From the NCBI GenBank assembly GCA_007121455.1, contig SKKN01000003.1, positions 186,001 to 250,000 on the forward strand: DNA of 64,000 bases, in the 5' to 3' direction. Source of the DNA: Gemmatimonadota bacterium. GTDB lineage: Bacteria > Gemmatimonadota > Gemmatimonadetes > Longimicrobiales > Gaopeijiaceae. The position numbers and the translations under genes are program-made. A model generated the notes under the pieces. That model worked only from the letters and a program-made list of their open reading frames with translations. It did not search any database and was not told where the DNA came from. Below, piece after piece: positions 17,851 through 25,782 of this stretch (within the stretch, counting starts at the first letter, position 1; every line of letters begins with the position of its first letter).

Positions 17851-18435
17851 ATGGCTCGGACCCCCTCGACGATGGTGCCCCTCGGTACGGACGCTGCCGC
17901 GTTCACCCTCCCGGAGCCCGCCACCGGAAATCTCGTCTCGCTCGACGACTTTCGGAACCGGCCTGGGCTCCTCGTGATCTTCCTCTGCAACCACTGCCCA
18001 TTCGTGAAGCACCTTCGCGACGGGCTGGCGGACTTCGCACGTGAGTATCAGGAGCGGGGGATGGGCATCGTGGGCATCGCCCCGAACGACGCGGAGCAGT
18101 ATCCGGAGGATGGCCCGGACGCGATTGCGCGCGAAGTGAAAGAGGCGGGCTACGTCTTTCCCTACCTCTTCGACGAGACGCAGGAGGTGGCGGCTGCCTA
18201 CGGTGCGGCGTGCACGCCCGACTTCTTCCTCTTCGACTGGGACCTCCGCCTGGTATACAGGGGTCAATTCGACGACAGCCGACCCGGAAACGATGTGCCC
18301 GTCACCGGTACGGACCTCAGGGCGGCGGCCGACGCGGTGCTCGCCGGGAGGAAGCCCGAAGGCGAGCAGATTCCGGCGGTCGGGTGCAACATCAAATGGA
18401 AGCAGGGGAACGAGCCGGAGTACCACGGCGTATAA
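17851..18435 (+). CDS. thioredoxin-like (AhpC/TSA-type) redox protein
   Basis: Protein of 194 residues with thioredoxin fold. The active-site segment is FLCNHCPFVKHL, a CxxC variant common in a family of uncharacterised thiol peroxidase-like proteins. A later AACTPDFFLFD contains the cis-proline region. No signal peptide, so cytosolic. AAGGAG lies nine bases before ATG 17851. The C-terminal GCNIKWK is also conserved in this group. It probably reduces peroxides or disulfides; substrate unknown. Confidence 0.85.
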   Translation: MARTPSTMVPLGTDAAAFTLPEPATGNLVSLDDFRNRPGLLVIFLCNHCPFVKHLRDGLADFAREYQERGMGIVGIAPNDAEQYPEDGPDAIAREVKEAGYVFPYLFDETQEVAAAYGAACTPDFFLFDWDLRLVYRGQFDDSRPGNDVPVTGTDLRAAADAVLAGRKPEGEQIPAVGCNIKWKQGNEPEYHGV

Positions 18436-18570
18436 TTCATAGCCCGGTTCACGTGGCTGGCTCTTCGAGAGCGAGGCGATATCGCTCGGTTCCCCCTCCG
18501 ATCGGATCGCTGCCCGTGGGTCGGGCATTTTTCGTGCGGTTCGGACGCGCCCTCGCGCAATCTCCCAACG

Positions 18571-18605
18571 AAAAACCGCCCTCGAACCCGAAGGCCCGAG
18601 GACGG
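18571..18605 (-). terminator. strong intrinsic terminator with UUCG tetraloop
   Basis: Read on the minus strand, CCGTCCTCG (18605-18597) pairs with CGAGGGCGG (18584-18576), with one G-U pair. Inside, GGCC-TTCG-GGTT extends the stem to a UUCG tetraloop. Five T follow on the minus strand (18575-18571). It ends the short minus-strand unit that starts near 18866. Confidence 0.85.
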
Positions 18606-18866
18606 CTTTCCCGTCACTGAAAGCTGTTCCAGCCCGGCGCGATGGCCGCTACGGCATGGACAGCTGATGCACGATCCGGCTCAGAGGCCGAAACGGCGAT
18701 CGCTTGCCCGATCCGGGCTGGAACTGCTACTGGGGCTAGACAAGGGATCACCTCCTTTTTTCGGGTCGACATCGGGCAAAACGCCGGCGGGCTCATCGAC
18801 CCGCGGTCCGATCGGGGGGCATCTCTCTGGATCCCTCCCGGCGGCCCAGCCTCCATCTGGGAGACG
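18606..18866 (-). ncRNA. candidate structured short transcript, function unknown
   Basis: No recognisable protein fills 18436-18955, but the minus strand has the parts of a complete transcription unit: a promoter-like pair upstream, a UUCG terminator at 18571-18605, and internal structure. An 8-bp hairpin (18796-18803 with 18762-18769) sits immediately before A-rich sequence and the 13-base Shine-Dalgarno AAGGAGGTGATCC (18757-18745). Further on, a 12-bp perfect inverted repeat (18713-18724 with 18626-18637) would close a 75-base loop. It could be a leader peptide mRNA, a ribosome-binding RNA, or a regulatory RNA. It does not resemble SRP, 6S, tmRNA or RNase P RNA as far as I can see. Confidence 0.45.
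18681..18743 (-). CDS. possible 20-residue peptide ORF behind a perfect Shine-Dalgarno
   Basis: TTG at 18743 lies seven bases after GGAGG of the perfect 13-base Shine-Dalgarno. The ORF encodes a serine-rich peptide (SSPSSSSSPDR at its start) and stops at 18681. The placement relative to the ribosome site is ideal, but the peptide matches nothing I recognise. An alternative frame is open from a GTG inside the Shine-Dalgarno down to 18614, just before the terminator. Confidence 0.3.
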   Translation of the reverse strand: MSSPSSSSSPDRASDRRFGL

Positions 18867-18872
18867 CCGAGA

Positions 18873-18901
18873 AGTTAAAGCTTCGCCCGGACGTCGGGCA
18901 A
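18873..18901 (-). promoter_or_regulatory. candidate promoter of the short minus-strand unit
   Basis: On the minus strand TTGCCC (18901-18896) is followed after 17 bases by TTAACT (18878-18873). The predicted start near 18866 would give an RNA of about 300 bases ending at the 18571 terminator. Consensus match is moderate. Confidence 0.4.
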
Positions 18902-18955
18902 GGCCGTGGGCGATTTTTCCCGATCAGCTCGGGGAGCCCGCACGAGAGCGGGGCG

Positions 18956-19627
18956 TCATGCGTTCCGGTAGGCACGCATGAAGAGGAGGGAGCTGACGAC
19001 GAGGGCCACCGAAATCCAGAGGACGCCCCAGGCGAGCGTGGGTATGCCCGTGATCTCCGCCAACATGAACGCGTCGGAGCGGAGATGGGGTCGGTCCAGG
19101 ATATCCCCCTTGATGTCCAGAATCGCGTAGAGGCATGACGTGAGTCCGAGCACGGTGAGGAGCACCTGGTTCTTCGCAGCGGAGAGGCGCCGCCCCGCAA
19201 GGACGAGGACGGCTCCGAACGCAACCCCGAACACGATCCCGAAGCCGCCGCGGACGAAGAGGAGGGTCAGGATCATCGTCCCGATCCCGATCCCGCTCGT
19301 GATCCGATCCGCCTTCCGCCCGGCCTTCCGCGCGCCCTCCAGGATGAGGCCACCCCACATCAAGCTTCCCAGGTAGCCTGCGGAGAGCGTGATGAAGGCG
19401 TTCCCTCCGGGGCAGTAGCACGCGCCCCCGAGGCGCGGGCTGAGGGTGATCGCCTGGATCGACCCCCCGGTTGCAACGGCGGCGATTCCATGACTGATCT
19501 CGTGCAGGAAGACGACGAAGACCTTGAGCGGGTAGACGACGGGCGTGTGCCAGAGGAACCAGAGTGTAATGAAGTACGCGGCGAATCCGAGGAGAAACAC
19601 AAGCCGCCGACGCGTTCTGGGGCTCAT
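18956..19627 (-). CDS. M50-family (site-2 protease-like) membrane protein
   Basis: Integral-membrane protein of 223 residues with six or so hydrophobic segments. The zinc motif HEISH (H42, E43, H46) lies in a membrane segment, as in M50B peptidases that cut within the membrane. A glycine/cysteine stretch, GGACYCPGG, follows near residue 67. A distal catalytic Asp is plausible near ILDIKGD. It overlaps the upstream PPIase gene by four bases, so the pair is co-translated and may act in envelope quality control. Specific substrate unknown. Confidence 0.8.
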   Translation of the reverse strand: MSPRTRRRLVFLLGFAAYFITLWFLWHTPVVYPLKVFVVFLHEISHGIAAVATGGSIQAITLSPRLGGACYCPGGNAFITLSAGYLGSLMWGGLILEGARKAGRKADRITSGIGIGTMILTLLFVRGGFGIVFGVAFGAVLVLAGRRLSAAKNQVLLTVLGLTSCLYAILDIKGDILDRPHLRSDAFMLAEITGIPTLAWGVLWISVALVVSSLLFMRAYRNA

Positions 19628-20775
19628 TCGACCGGTGGGCCGAGCACTGGAGCGGCGAGGCCCTCGACCTCATAGAACTGGAGGAGAAGTGAACGGTGCT
19701 CGAGGAGGTCCTCCCGGGCGATGCGGAGGTTCTGGCCCGTGCCGGACATGATCTCCTGCGCCCGCTGTTTCACCTCGGTGGAGCGGACGCCCTCTGCCAG
19801 GCCCGTGCCGTGGCTCCAGCGTGCCACCATCAGGTCCCACTCCCGGGCGATCTCCTCCACCGTTCCGGGCGCGAGCTCGATGCCCCGGTCCCGCGCTTCC
19901 TGCACGAGCCGGTCTTCGAGCGTCGCTTTCGGGATCGACTCCTCCCGACGCTCTTCGTCTCCCTCCACGTCGGCTGCGACTTCCGCTCGGGCTCTCGCTA
20001 CATGCTCCTCCCACGCGCTCCCGTTCGGCAGGAGACGAACGACCCTGGCGGCCACATCGTGCCGCGCCTCCTCGAACGGAACGGTCCTTCGTTCCTCGAG
20101 CCGGAGGATGTGGAAGCCATACTGCGTCTCCACGACCTCGCTGACCTCCCCTTCCTGGAGGCGGTTCGCCGACTCCCAGAATTCCGGCACCCAGGTGCCC
20201 TGTCGTCCGGGTGTGAGAAGACCGTCACGTTCGGTAGCTCCGGGCTCCTCGGAGAGCTCGGCGGCGAGCCGCGGGAAGGACTCCCCCTCCCGGGCTCGGG
20301 CCAGGGCCTCCTCCGCACCGGCCCGTGCCTGCCGGCGAGCTGCCTCCGGAAGGCCGCGTTCCGCGAGAAAGAGGATGTGTCGCACGACGAGCTCGTGCTC
20401 GGGGGTCTGTCGGTACTGCGCCTCGAGCACCGCGTCGTCCACGTCCGCAGCTTCCAGCCGGACCTCGTGTTCGAGGCGCTCCACCAACCGTTCCCGGGTG
20501 CGGCGCTCCCGGTATGCACTTCCGAGGGCGTCCGTCTCATCCCGAGCGACCGCCAGGGTGAAGGTCGTGAGCGCCGCGAGGTCGGCCCGCCGCTCCCCGG
20601 AGAGGCCGAGGAGCTCGTCCTCCTGAAAGCGCACGTCACCTACGACGAGCGCAGCCTCGCCCTCGCCGCAGCCGGCCAGGACGGCCAAGAACAGGCAAGC
20701 CGCGGTGAGCCGGAGGGCCCTTCGACCGCTCGGCATCCGCGCAGAATCGGGGAGTGGGCTCAGGTGATCGGCCAT
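19624..20775 (-). CDS. PpiC/SurA-type peptidylprolyl isomerase lipoprotein
   Basis: Lipoprotein of 383 residues: hydrophobic segment then lipobox LAVLAGC with the Cys at about 36. A SurA-like N-terminal helical part leads to a parvulin domain containing VVRHILF and ending in VVETQYGFHILRLEER. A helical C-terminal region of about 140 residues follows. It would assist folding of outer-membrane or secreted proteins in the periplasm. ATG at 20775 has AGGA just upstream; an internal ATG at 20736 would give a more standard 23-residue signal. Stop overlaps the M50 gene start. Confidence 0.87.
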   Translation of the reverse strand: MADHLSPLPDSARMPSGRRALRLTAACLFLAVLAGCGEGEAALVVGDVRFQEDELLGLSGERRADLAALTTFTLAVARDETDALGSAYRERRTRERLVERLEHEVRLEAADVDDAVLEAQYRQTPEHELVVRHILFLAERGLPEAARRQARAGAEEALARAREGESFPRLAAELSEEPGATERDGLLTPGRQGTWVPEFWESANRLQEGEVSEVVETQYGFHILRLEERRTVPFEEARHDVAARVVRLLPNGSAWEEHVARARAEVAADVEGDEERREESIPKATLEDRLVQEARDRGIELAPGTVEEIAREWDLMVARWSHGTGLAEGVRSTEVKQRAQEIMSGTGQNLRIAREDLLEHRSLLLQFYEVEGLAAPVLGPPVE

Positions 20776-20925
20776 GTTCCTAGCGTGTGGGTGCTTGCGG
20801 AGAGCGTCCAACTCCCCATCTTTCGCAGGAAACCTCTCCTCTGCTGCCCGCTCGATCAAGCCGTTGCGGTGGGTTGGTTCGAGAACCTCCCATGTGCACC
20901 GAGCGTTCCACATCCTGGAGCATAC

Positions 20926-22746
20926 ATGCCGAGTCTTCCCCCTTCGGTCCCCACCACGTGGCGGGGACCGTCTCCGTTGCTCGTGGGCCCTTCTTCGTTC
21001 CTCGGGGTTCTCGCCTGCGTGCTGGTGATCGGCGCCTCCACCGCGCAGGCACAGTCTTTCGAAAGGGGAGGTGCCGGAACGATCGGCCCCGACGCAACGA
21101 TGCTCCTTCCGTTCGGCCTCTGGCCACCCGCACCGGTCCGGACCGATCCGGACACCCTCCCGATGTCGGAGCGGGTGAGGAGCCGGATCGAGGTCGCTGG
21201 CGCGACGGGCCGGATGACCGCCTCATCCGCTCGGATCCACTCGACCGAGGTGCTCCCCGCCTTCTACGAGCGGCGAGCGTTCGCGCCGGCCTGGTTCAAC
21301 GGTGCGGCGCTGACTGAGGAAGCGGTCCAGCTCATCGAGGCCCTTCGCCGGAGCGAGGAGGAGGAGGGGCTGCCCGGCTACCACCAGGAGGAGATCGAAT
21401 CCCTTCTCGGGCGACTGGAAGACGGGGCTGCCGATGACGCCGCTCTCCGAGTCGACCTGGAGCTCCTCCTCACGAACGCCTTCCTCGTGCTCGGCTCGCA
21501 TCTGCATCTCGGGCGCGTGAACCCCGAGACGCGCCAAGCGGAGTGGCAGGCAAGCCGCGGAGAATTGGATCTGGCGGAGAGTCTGGAAGAAGCCCTTTCG
21601 GAGGATGGGGTGGAACCCGCTCTCGAGCGCCTTCGCCCGCCCCACTCCGGCTATGGTGCGCTCAAGGGGGCGCTCGCCGAGCTCCACCAGATCGCCGATC
21701 GGGGCGGCTGGGGCACCGTGCCGCAGGGGGGGCGCCTCGAACAAGGGAGTGAGGGGGAGCGGGTCGCGGCGCTCCGGGCGCGCCTCCGGGTCGAGCCCGA
21801 TCCCTCTGAAGCGGCGTCCGCAGCGTCCGCCGGCGAGGCCGAGGTCTTCGATGAAGCGCTCGATGCGGTGGTCCGGCGCTTCCAGGAGCGACACGGGCTC
21901 GATGCGGACGGGATCGTCGGCCCCCGGACGCTCCAGGCGTTGAACGTGTCGGTGGAGGAGCGGGTCCGGCAGGTGCAGGTGAATCTGGAGCGCTGGCGCT
22001 GGCTGCCCGACGATCTGGGACGGAACCACATCCTGGTCAACATCGCCGACTTTTCGGTGGACGTGGTGGAGGAGGGCGAGCGGGTCCGCCGGATGCGGGC
22101 CGTCGTCGGCCGTGCGTACCGCCAGACCCCGGCCTTCTCCGACAGCATGACGTACCTCGTCCTGGCTCCGTACTGGCACGTCCCTCCCGGAATCGCCGTG
22201 AACGATCAGCTCCCCCGGATCCGGAATGATCCGAGCGGCTATCTCCCGTCACAGAACATGGTGCTCCTCGAGCAGGGTACGAACCGAGTCGTGGATCCGG
22301 CCTCCGTGGATTGGAACGGGATCACTGCGGCCGAGTTCAACCGCCGCTACCGGATCCGGCAGGAACCGGGCTCCACGAATGCGTTGGGGCGGGTGAAGTT
22401 CATGTTCCCGAATCGTCACAACGTCTATCTGCACGATTCACCTGCGCGGGAGCTCTTCGATCATACGGTCCGGGACTTCAGTTCCGGTTGCGTTCGCGTC
22501 GAGGGCGCGCTCGAGCTCACGGAGTACCTCCTCCGGGACGATCCTCGATGGGATCGAGCGGGCATCGAACGGGCCGCAACGGGGAGCGCGGAGCGTACCG
22601 TGTGGCTTCGTGAGCCTGTACCGATCCATCTGCAATACTGGACGGCCTGGGTGGACGAGGATGGGGCCCTGCAGATCCGAAATGACATCTACAATCGGGA
22701 CGGGCGGGTCCTCAGGGCCCTGACGGCCGCCACTCCCGAACGCTGA
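20926..22746 (+). CDS. L,D-transpeptidase, YcbB/LdtD family
   Basis: Secreted enzyme of 606 residues that makes 3-3 crosslinks in peptidoglycan or attaches proteins to it. Order: signal peptide (about 27-44, ending STAQAQS), YcbB scaffold region (about 90-300), peptidoglycan-binding repeat with FQERHGLDADGIVGPRTLQ (about 305-340), and YkuD catalytic domain. The catalytic site is HDSP near 502 and FSSGCVRVE with Cys near 521. GGAG lies five bases before ATG 20926. It is divergent from the PPIase lipoprotein and followed 21 bases later by an M15 peptidase gene, forming a cell-wall group. Confidence 0.93.
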   Translation: MPSLPPSVPTTWRGPSPLLVGPSSFLGVLACVLVIGASTAQAQSFERGGAGTIGPDATMLLPFGLWPPAPVRTDPDTLPMSERVRSRIEVAGATGRMTASSARIHSTEVLPAFYERRAFAPAWFNGAALTEEAVQLIEALRRSEEEEGLPGYHQEEIESLLGRLEDGAADDAALRVDLELLLTNAFLVLGSHLHLGRVNPETRQAEWQASRGELDLAESLEEALSEDGVEPALERLRPPHSGYGALKGALAELHQIADRGGWGTVPQGGRLEQGSEGERVAALRARLRVEPDPSEAASAASAGEAEVFDEALDAVVRRFQERHGLDADGIVGPRTLQALNVSVEERVRQVQVNLERWRWLPDDLGRNHILVNIADFSVDVVEEGERVRRMRAVVGRAYRQTPAFSDSMTYLVLAPYWHVPPGIAVNDQLPRIRNDPSGYLPSQNMVLLEQGTNRVVDPASVDWNGITAAEFNRRYRIRQEPGSTNALGRVKFMFPNRHNVYLHDSPARELFDHTVRDFSSGCVRVEGALELTEYLLRDDPRWDRAGIERAATGSAERTVWLREPVPIHLQYWTAWVDEDGALQIRNDIYNRDGRVLRALTAATPER

Positions 22747-22767
22747 GCTGCGGCTCCAGAGGACCCA

Positions 22768-23904
22768 ATGCGACGACGAAGCAAGCCCCGAGGCGACTTC
22801 GGGCCTACTCGGATGAAGGAGTACATCCCCGGGTGGCTCGGAGTACTCTCCGTGTTCCTGCTCCTTCCGGCCGTCGGGCTCGCGGGCACGAGGGGGGGAG
22901 AGGATGCGGACGCCGCTCGCGCCGATGCTCCCGGTCCCGGGTCGGAGGGTGAAGCTACCTGGATCGAGGAGGAACTGGCCCCGGTGGAGCCCGCGAGGTC
23001 CGGATATCATGGCTCCTCGGCCAGCTTCGAGTCCGGTCGCGCAGGATTCCAGCTCGAGGTAGGAGAGGTGGTGATCCCGTACCGGGTGATGGCGGTGACG
23101 GCGCTCCCCGGAGAAACCCTGGAACTCCGCATCGGTGGCTCCGGAAGAGCCGAACACGGCGGGTCCGGTGACTTCGTGGTCCGAGATGCCGACGGGCCGT
23201 TGGGGGGCGCCGAAGGGCGCTGGAGTTGGTCGGCGCCTGAGGAACCCGGAGTCCATCCCCTTCGAATCAGCTCGGTCTCCCATGCGGACTCGATCCACCT
23301 CAACGTTCTCGTTCTCCACCCCAGGAGCGAAATCAGGGGAGGCTCGCTGAACGGGTATCGGATCGGAGAGTATCGAAACGGAGGGGCGGCTTCGGTGGAG
23401 CCTCCGCCCGGCTTCCTCGAGGTCGGGATCCGGGAGCGAGACATCCTCGTCTCTCCGCATTTCACGCTCGAGCAGTTCCTCTGCAAGCAGCCGGGATCCC
23501 CCGCCTACCTTGCCGTGACGGAGGCGCTCGTCCTGAAGCTCGAGGCGATCCTCGAAGCGGTGAACGAAGCCGGGATCGACGCACCCACCCTCCACGTCAT
23601 GTCCGGGTTTCGCACCCCGCACTACAATCGCGCGATCGGAAACCAGACGGATCTGAGCCGGCACCTCTGGGGGGACGCGGCCGACATCTTCATCGATACG
23701 ACCGGAGACGGCATGATGGACGACCTGAACGGGGACGGGCGTGTGGATGACCGGGACGCGGAGATCCTGTACCGGATCGTGGAGTCGGTCGAAGGGGCGG
23801 GCGAGCCGCACGTCCATGATGGCGGCCTCGCTCTCTACCGGACCAACGCTGTCCGGGGCCCGTTCGTGCATGTGGACGCCCGGGGGCATCCAGCCCGCTG
23901 GTAA
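22768..23904 (+). CDS. M15-family D,D/L,D-carboxypeptidase-like protein with EF-hand-like insert
   Basis: Exported protein of 378 residues with an N-terminal hydrophobic segment at about 23-40. A beta-rich middle region precedes a Peptidase_M15 domain. Zinc-site segments are SGFRTPHYN near 277, SRHLWGDAADI near 297 and FVHVD near 365. Between the second and third, residues about 310-335 read like dockerin/EF-hand calcium loops (DTTGDG, DLNGDGRVDDRD). That insert is unusual for M15 enzymes. It probably trims peptidoglycan stem peptides alongside the L,D-transpeptidase encoded upstream. Confidence 0.85.
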   Translation: MRRRSKPRGDFGPTRMKEYIPGWLGVLSVFLLLPAVGLAGTRGGEDADAARADAPGPGSEGEATWIEEELAPVEPARSGYHGSSASFESGRAGFQLEVGEVVIPYRVMAVTALPGETLELRIGGSGRAEHGGSGDFVVRDADGPLGGAEGRWSWSAPEEPGVHPLRISSVSHADSIHLNVLVLHPRSEIRGGSLNGYRIGEYRNGGAASVEPPPGFLEVGIRERDILVSPHFTLEQFLCKQPGSPAYLAVTEALVLKLEAILEAVNEAGIDAPTLHVMSGFRTPHYNRAIGNQTDLSRHLWGDAADIFIDTTGDGMMDDLNGDGRVDDRDAEILYRIVESVEGAGEPHVHDGGLALYRTNAVRGPFVHVDARGHPARW

Positions 23905-23921
23905 AAAATCTCCACGCATGA

Positions 23922-23964
23922 AAAAAGGGGCCCGGTGGCGTTCATTCCACCGGGCCCCTTTCTT
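23922..23964. terminator. strong bidirectional intrinsic terminator
   Basis: GGGGCCCGGTGG (23927-23938) pairs perfectly with CCACCGGGCCCC (23947-23958). TTTCTT follows on the plus strand and six T on the minus strand. It terminates the M15 gene and, with the better T-run, the small minus-strand gene at 23976. Confidence 0.92.
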
Positions 23965-23975
23965 ACCCCTCCCGG

Positions 23976-24149
23976 CTACGACCGATCGTCGGAGCCCTTC
24001 CCCTTCTGGTCCGGCCTGCGGTTATGAGTCGCCGGCACCACCACCGAGACCCGGGTCTTCCGCCCTCTCGGGCTCGTGAACCGGTACTCCGGCATCATTG
24101 GAGTGATCGTGCGCGAGAACCGCGAGTTCCTGGCCATGAGCAGTCCCAT
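23976..24149 (-). CDS. small basic protein, 57 residues, function unknown
   Basis: Very short gene ending 18 bases before the terminator stem, whose T-run is best on this strand. The start ATG at 24149 has GGAGA (24160-24156) upstream; an internal ATG at 24137 gives 53 residues. The product is strongly basic, with PRGRKTRVSVVVPATHNR in the centre and a charged DQKGKGSDDRS end. No family recognised. The combination of ribosome site, basic composition and a terminator makes it more than a chance ORF. It could be a nucleic-acid or ribosome-associated protein; that is inference. Confidence 0.5.
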   Translation of the reverse strand: MGLLMARNSRFSRTITPMMPEYRFTSPRGRKTRVSVVVPATHNRRPDQKGKGSDDRS

Positions 24150-24462
24150 GGTATGTCTCCGTCTATGTCGAATGTGTATGTGGATCGCTGTCGCCGCTTG
24201 CCCATCCTGCCGCTCGGTGTCCTACGGGTCAGGCTGCTGCCCTCTCCTCGTCCTGCCTCGCGACATGCATCCGTACGGAGGGCCGCCTCGAGAGGTTTCA
24301 CGTTCGCATGAATCTCCGGACGCTCGACCCCATCCGCGGCGCGGCGCCAAAAGATAGTCAGAAGCGGGGAAAGGTGAAGCCCCTGAATGGCATAGGATTT
24401 ACCCCCATGACAGCATCGCAGGATTTCCGGAATCCAACATTTTGCCAGGGAGGGCTGAGCCC
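24150..24462. other. intergenic region, no gene recognised
   Basis: Should hold divergent promoters for the small basic protein (minus) and the ElaB-like gene (plus). Short ORFs here have no codon bias or recognisable motif. Base composition is less GC-rich than the genes around it. I see no convincing -35/-10 pair. Confidence 0.4.
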
Positions 24463-24993
24463 ATGGCTGATCGAAAGACGACGGAGATAGGGACCCGGCG
24501 GCGCTCACGACCGAACGACCCCAGGGCGAAGTCGCCCGCGGGAGAGACCCTCCAGGAGACGAAGGAGGAGGTGCGGGAAGGGTTGGAGGAAGTGAAGAGC
24601 GAGGCCGGCGAGAAGGGCCGCGAAATTCGGCGGACAGCAGAGGAGCGAGCCGATCGTTGGACGGAACGAGCCGGTCATCAGGCCTCTTCGGTCGCTCGTG
24701 CGCTCCGCGTGGCCGCGAGAGACCTCGAGGAGGGCGGCGATGAGCGGCTCGCGCACTGGGGCGATGGTGCCGCCGATGAAGTCGAGAAAATGGCGGGGTA
24801 CCTCGAAGCTGAGGATCCCCGGTCGATGTTCTCCGACCTCGAAAGGTTGGCCCGCCGGAACCCCGCCGCCTTTCTCGGCGGGACGTTTGCGACCGGTCTG
24901 CTCCTGGGACGCTTCCTCCGGGCCTCCGAGCCCGACGGTGAAGCCCGGCTTCCGCAGGATGGACCTGTACGTGACAGACAGGGGAGGGACTGA
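24463..24993 (+). CDS. ElaB/YqjD-like coiled-coil protein
   Basis: Protein of 176 residues. Residues about 25-75 are charged and helical (EVREGLEEVKSEAGEKGREI), and a hydrophobic glycine-rich segment lies near the C-terminus (AAFLGGTFATGLLLGRFLR). This layout is like ElaB/YqjD membrane-anchored proteins that bind ribosomes or stabilise the inner membrane in stress. GGGAGG precedes ATG 24463 by nine bases. It starts a four-gene operon, with TGATG overlap to the next gene. Confidence 0.6.
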   Translation: MADRKTTEIGTRRRSRPNDPRAKSPAGETLQETKEEVREGLEEVKSEAGEKGREIRRTAEERADRWTERAGHQASSVARALRVAARDLEEGGDERLAHWGDGAADEVEKMAGYLEAEDPRSMFSDLERLARRNPAAFLGGTFATGLLLGRFLRASEPDGEARLPQDGPVRDRQGRD

Positions 24994-25538
24994 TGAGTGC
25001 GAAGAAGAGAGAACCGAACCCTCGTGAAGGGACCCCTGGCGATGAGACGCATGCCGGGGGTGAATCAGCTCCCGGTCAGCGCCCGGGCGTCGCCGGACGG
25101 GACGGCGACGATCGATCGATGGCCCAATTGATTCGAGACCTCGCGGACGAAGGATCCGAGCTCCTTCGGCAGGAACTCGCGCTCGCGAAGGCGGAGATGC
25201 AGGAGAAGGTGGACACCTTCCAGTCCGCGACGATCACGATGGCGACCGGAGGCGCGCTGATCTTCGCCGCGCTCCTGGCCTTCCTCTGGGCGCTGAACAC
25301 CGGGCTCACCGCGCTCTTCGCCCAGTGGATGAGCATCGACGTAGCCATCTGGTTGGCTCCGGTGGTGATGGCCGTCGTCCTCGCGGCGATCGGGTTCAGC
25401 ATGGTGAAGGCCGGTCAGTCCATGATGGAGGACGAAGATCTCACACCGGAAAGGACCAGGGAGTCGCTCAAACGGGACCGACGTTGGGCTCGAACGCGGG
25501 CGAGGACACTGAAAGAGGAGGTTCGACATGACGGATAG
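24993..25538 (+). CDS. YqjE-like phage-holin-superfamily III membrane protein (DUF1469)
   Basis: Protein of 181 residues. After a disordered N-terminus comes the conserved LIRDLADEGSELLRQELALAKAE helix region, in which short blocks such as ELLRQELALAKAE mark the family. Two transmembrane segments follow (about 85-107 and 115-137). Despite the family name this is a chromosomal envelope protein, not a phage holin. It is found with ElaB/YqjD-like and DUF3618 genes in many bacteria. Confidence 0.8.
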   Translation: MSAKKREPNPREGTPGDETHAGGESAPGQRPGVAGRDGDDRSMAQLIRDLADEGSELLRQELALAKAEMQEKVDTFQSATITMATGGALIFAALLAFLWALNTGLTALFAQWMSIDVAIWLAPVVMAVVLAAIGFSMVKAGQSMMEDEDLTPERTRESLKRDRRWARTRARTLKEEVRHDG

Positions 25539-25782
25539 AGCAAAGGACCGGCGCAGCCCGGATGAGATCCAGAAAGACATCGATCGCACCCGCTCCGATA
25601 TGGATCATACCGTGGACGAACTCCAGGGAAGGCTTTCCCTTGGCCGGCTCGTGGATGAGATCTGGGGCCGGGTCCGCGAGAGCGGGGGAGTGGGCGGCCG
25701 CGGCGTCGGCGACCTTACGGACCCGATGCCGTCGACCACGGAGACCCGGAGTGGGAGCATGCCGGAACCGGGACGAAAATGA
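25528..25782 (+). CDS. DUF3618 protein
   Basis: Protein of 84 residues. The N-terminal RSPDEIQKDIDRTRSDMDHT segment is the DUF3618 signature, a helix seen in envelope-associated proteins. The usual C-terminal transmembrane helix of longer DUF3618 proteins is missing here; instead the tail is glycine-rich and ends at residue 84, and the next gene begins with a four-base overlap. The two may together correspond to one longer protein in relatives. Confidence 0.75.
   Translation: MTDRAKDRRSPDEIQKDIDRTRSDMDHTVDELQGRLSLGRLVDEIWGRVRESGGVGGRGVGDLTDPMPSTTETRSGSMPEPGRK

Noticed and set aside
18745-18757. Possible end of a 16S rRNA gene
   Set aside because: Only the last 13 bases match; no other conserved 16S segment is found in the preceding 500 bases.
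24993-25538. Phage holin, hence a prophage
   Set aside because: The protein is the chromosomal YqjE-like type and lies with ElaB-like and DUF3618 genes; no phage structural or lysis genes are nearby.
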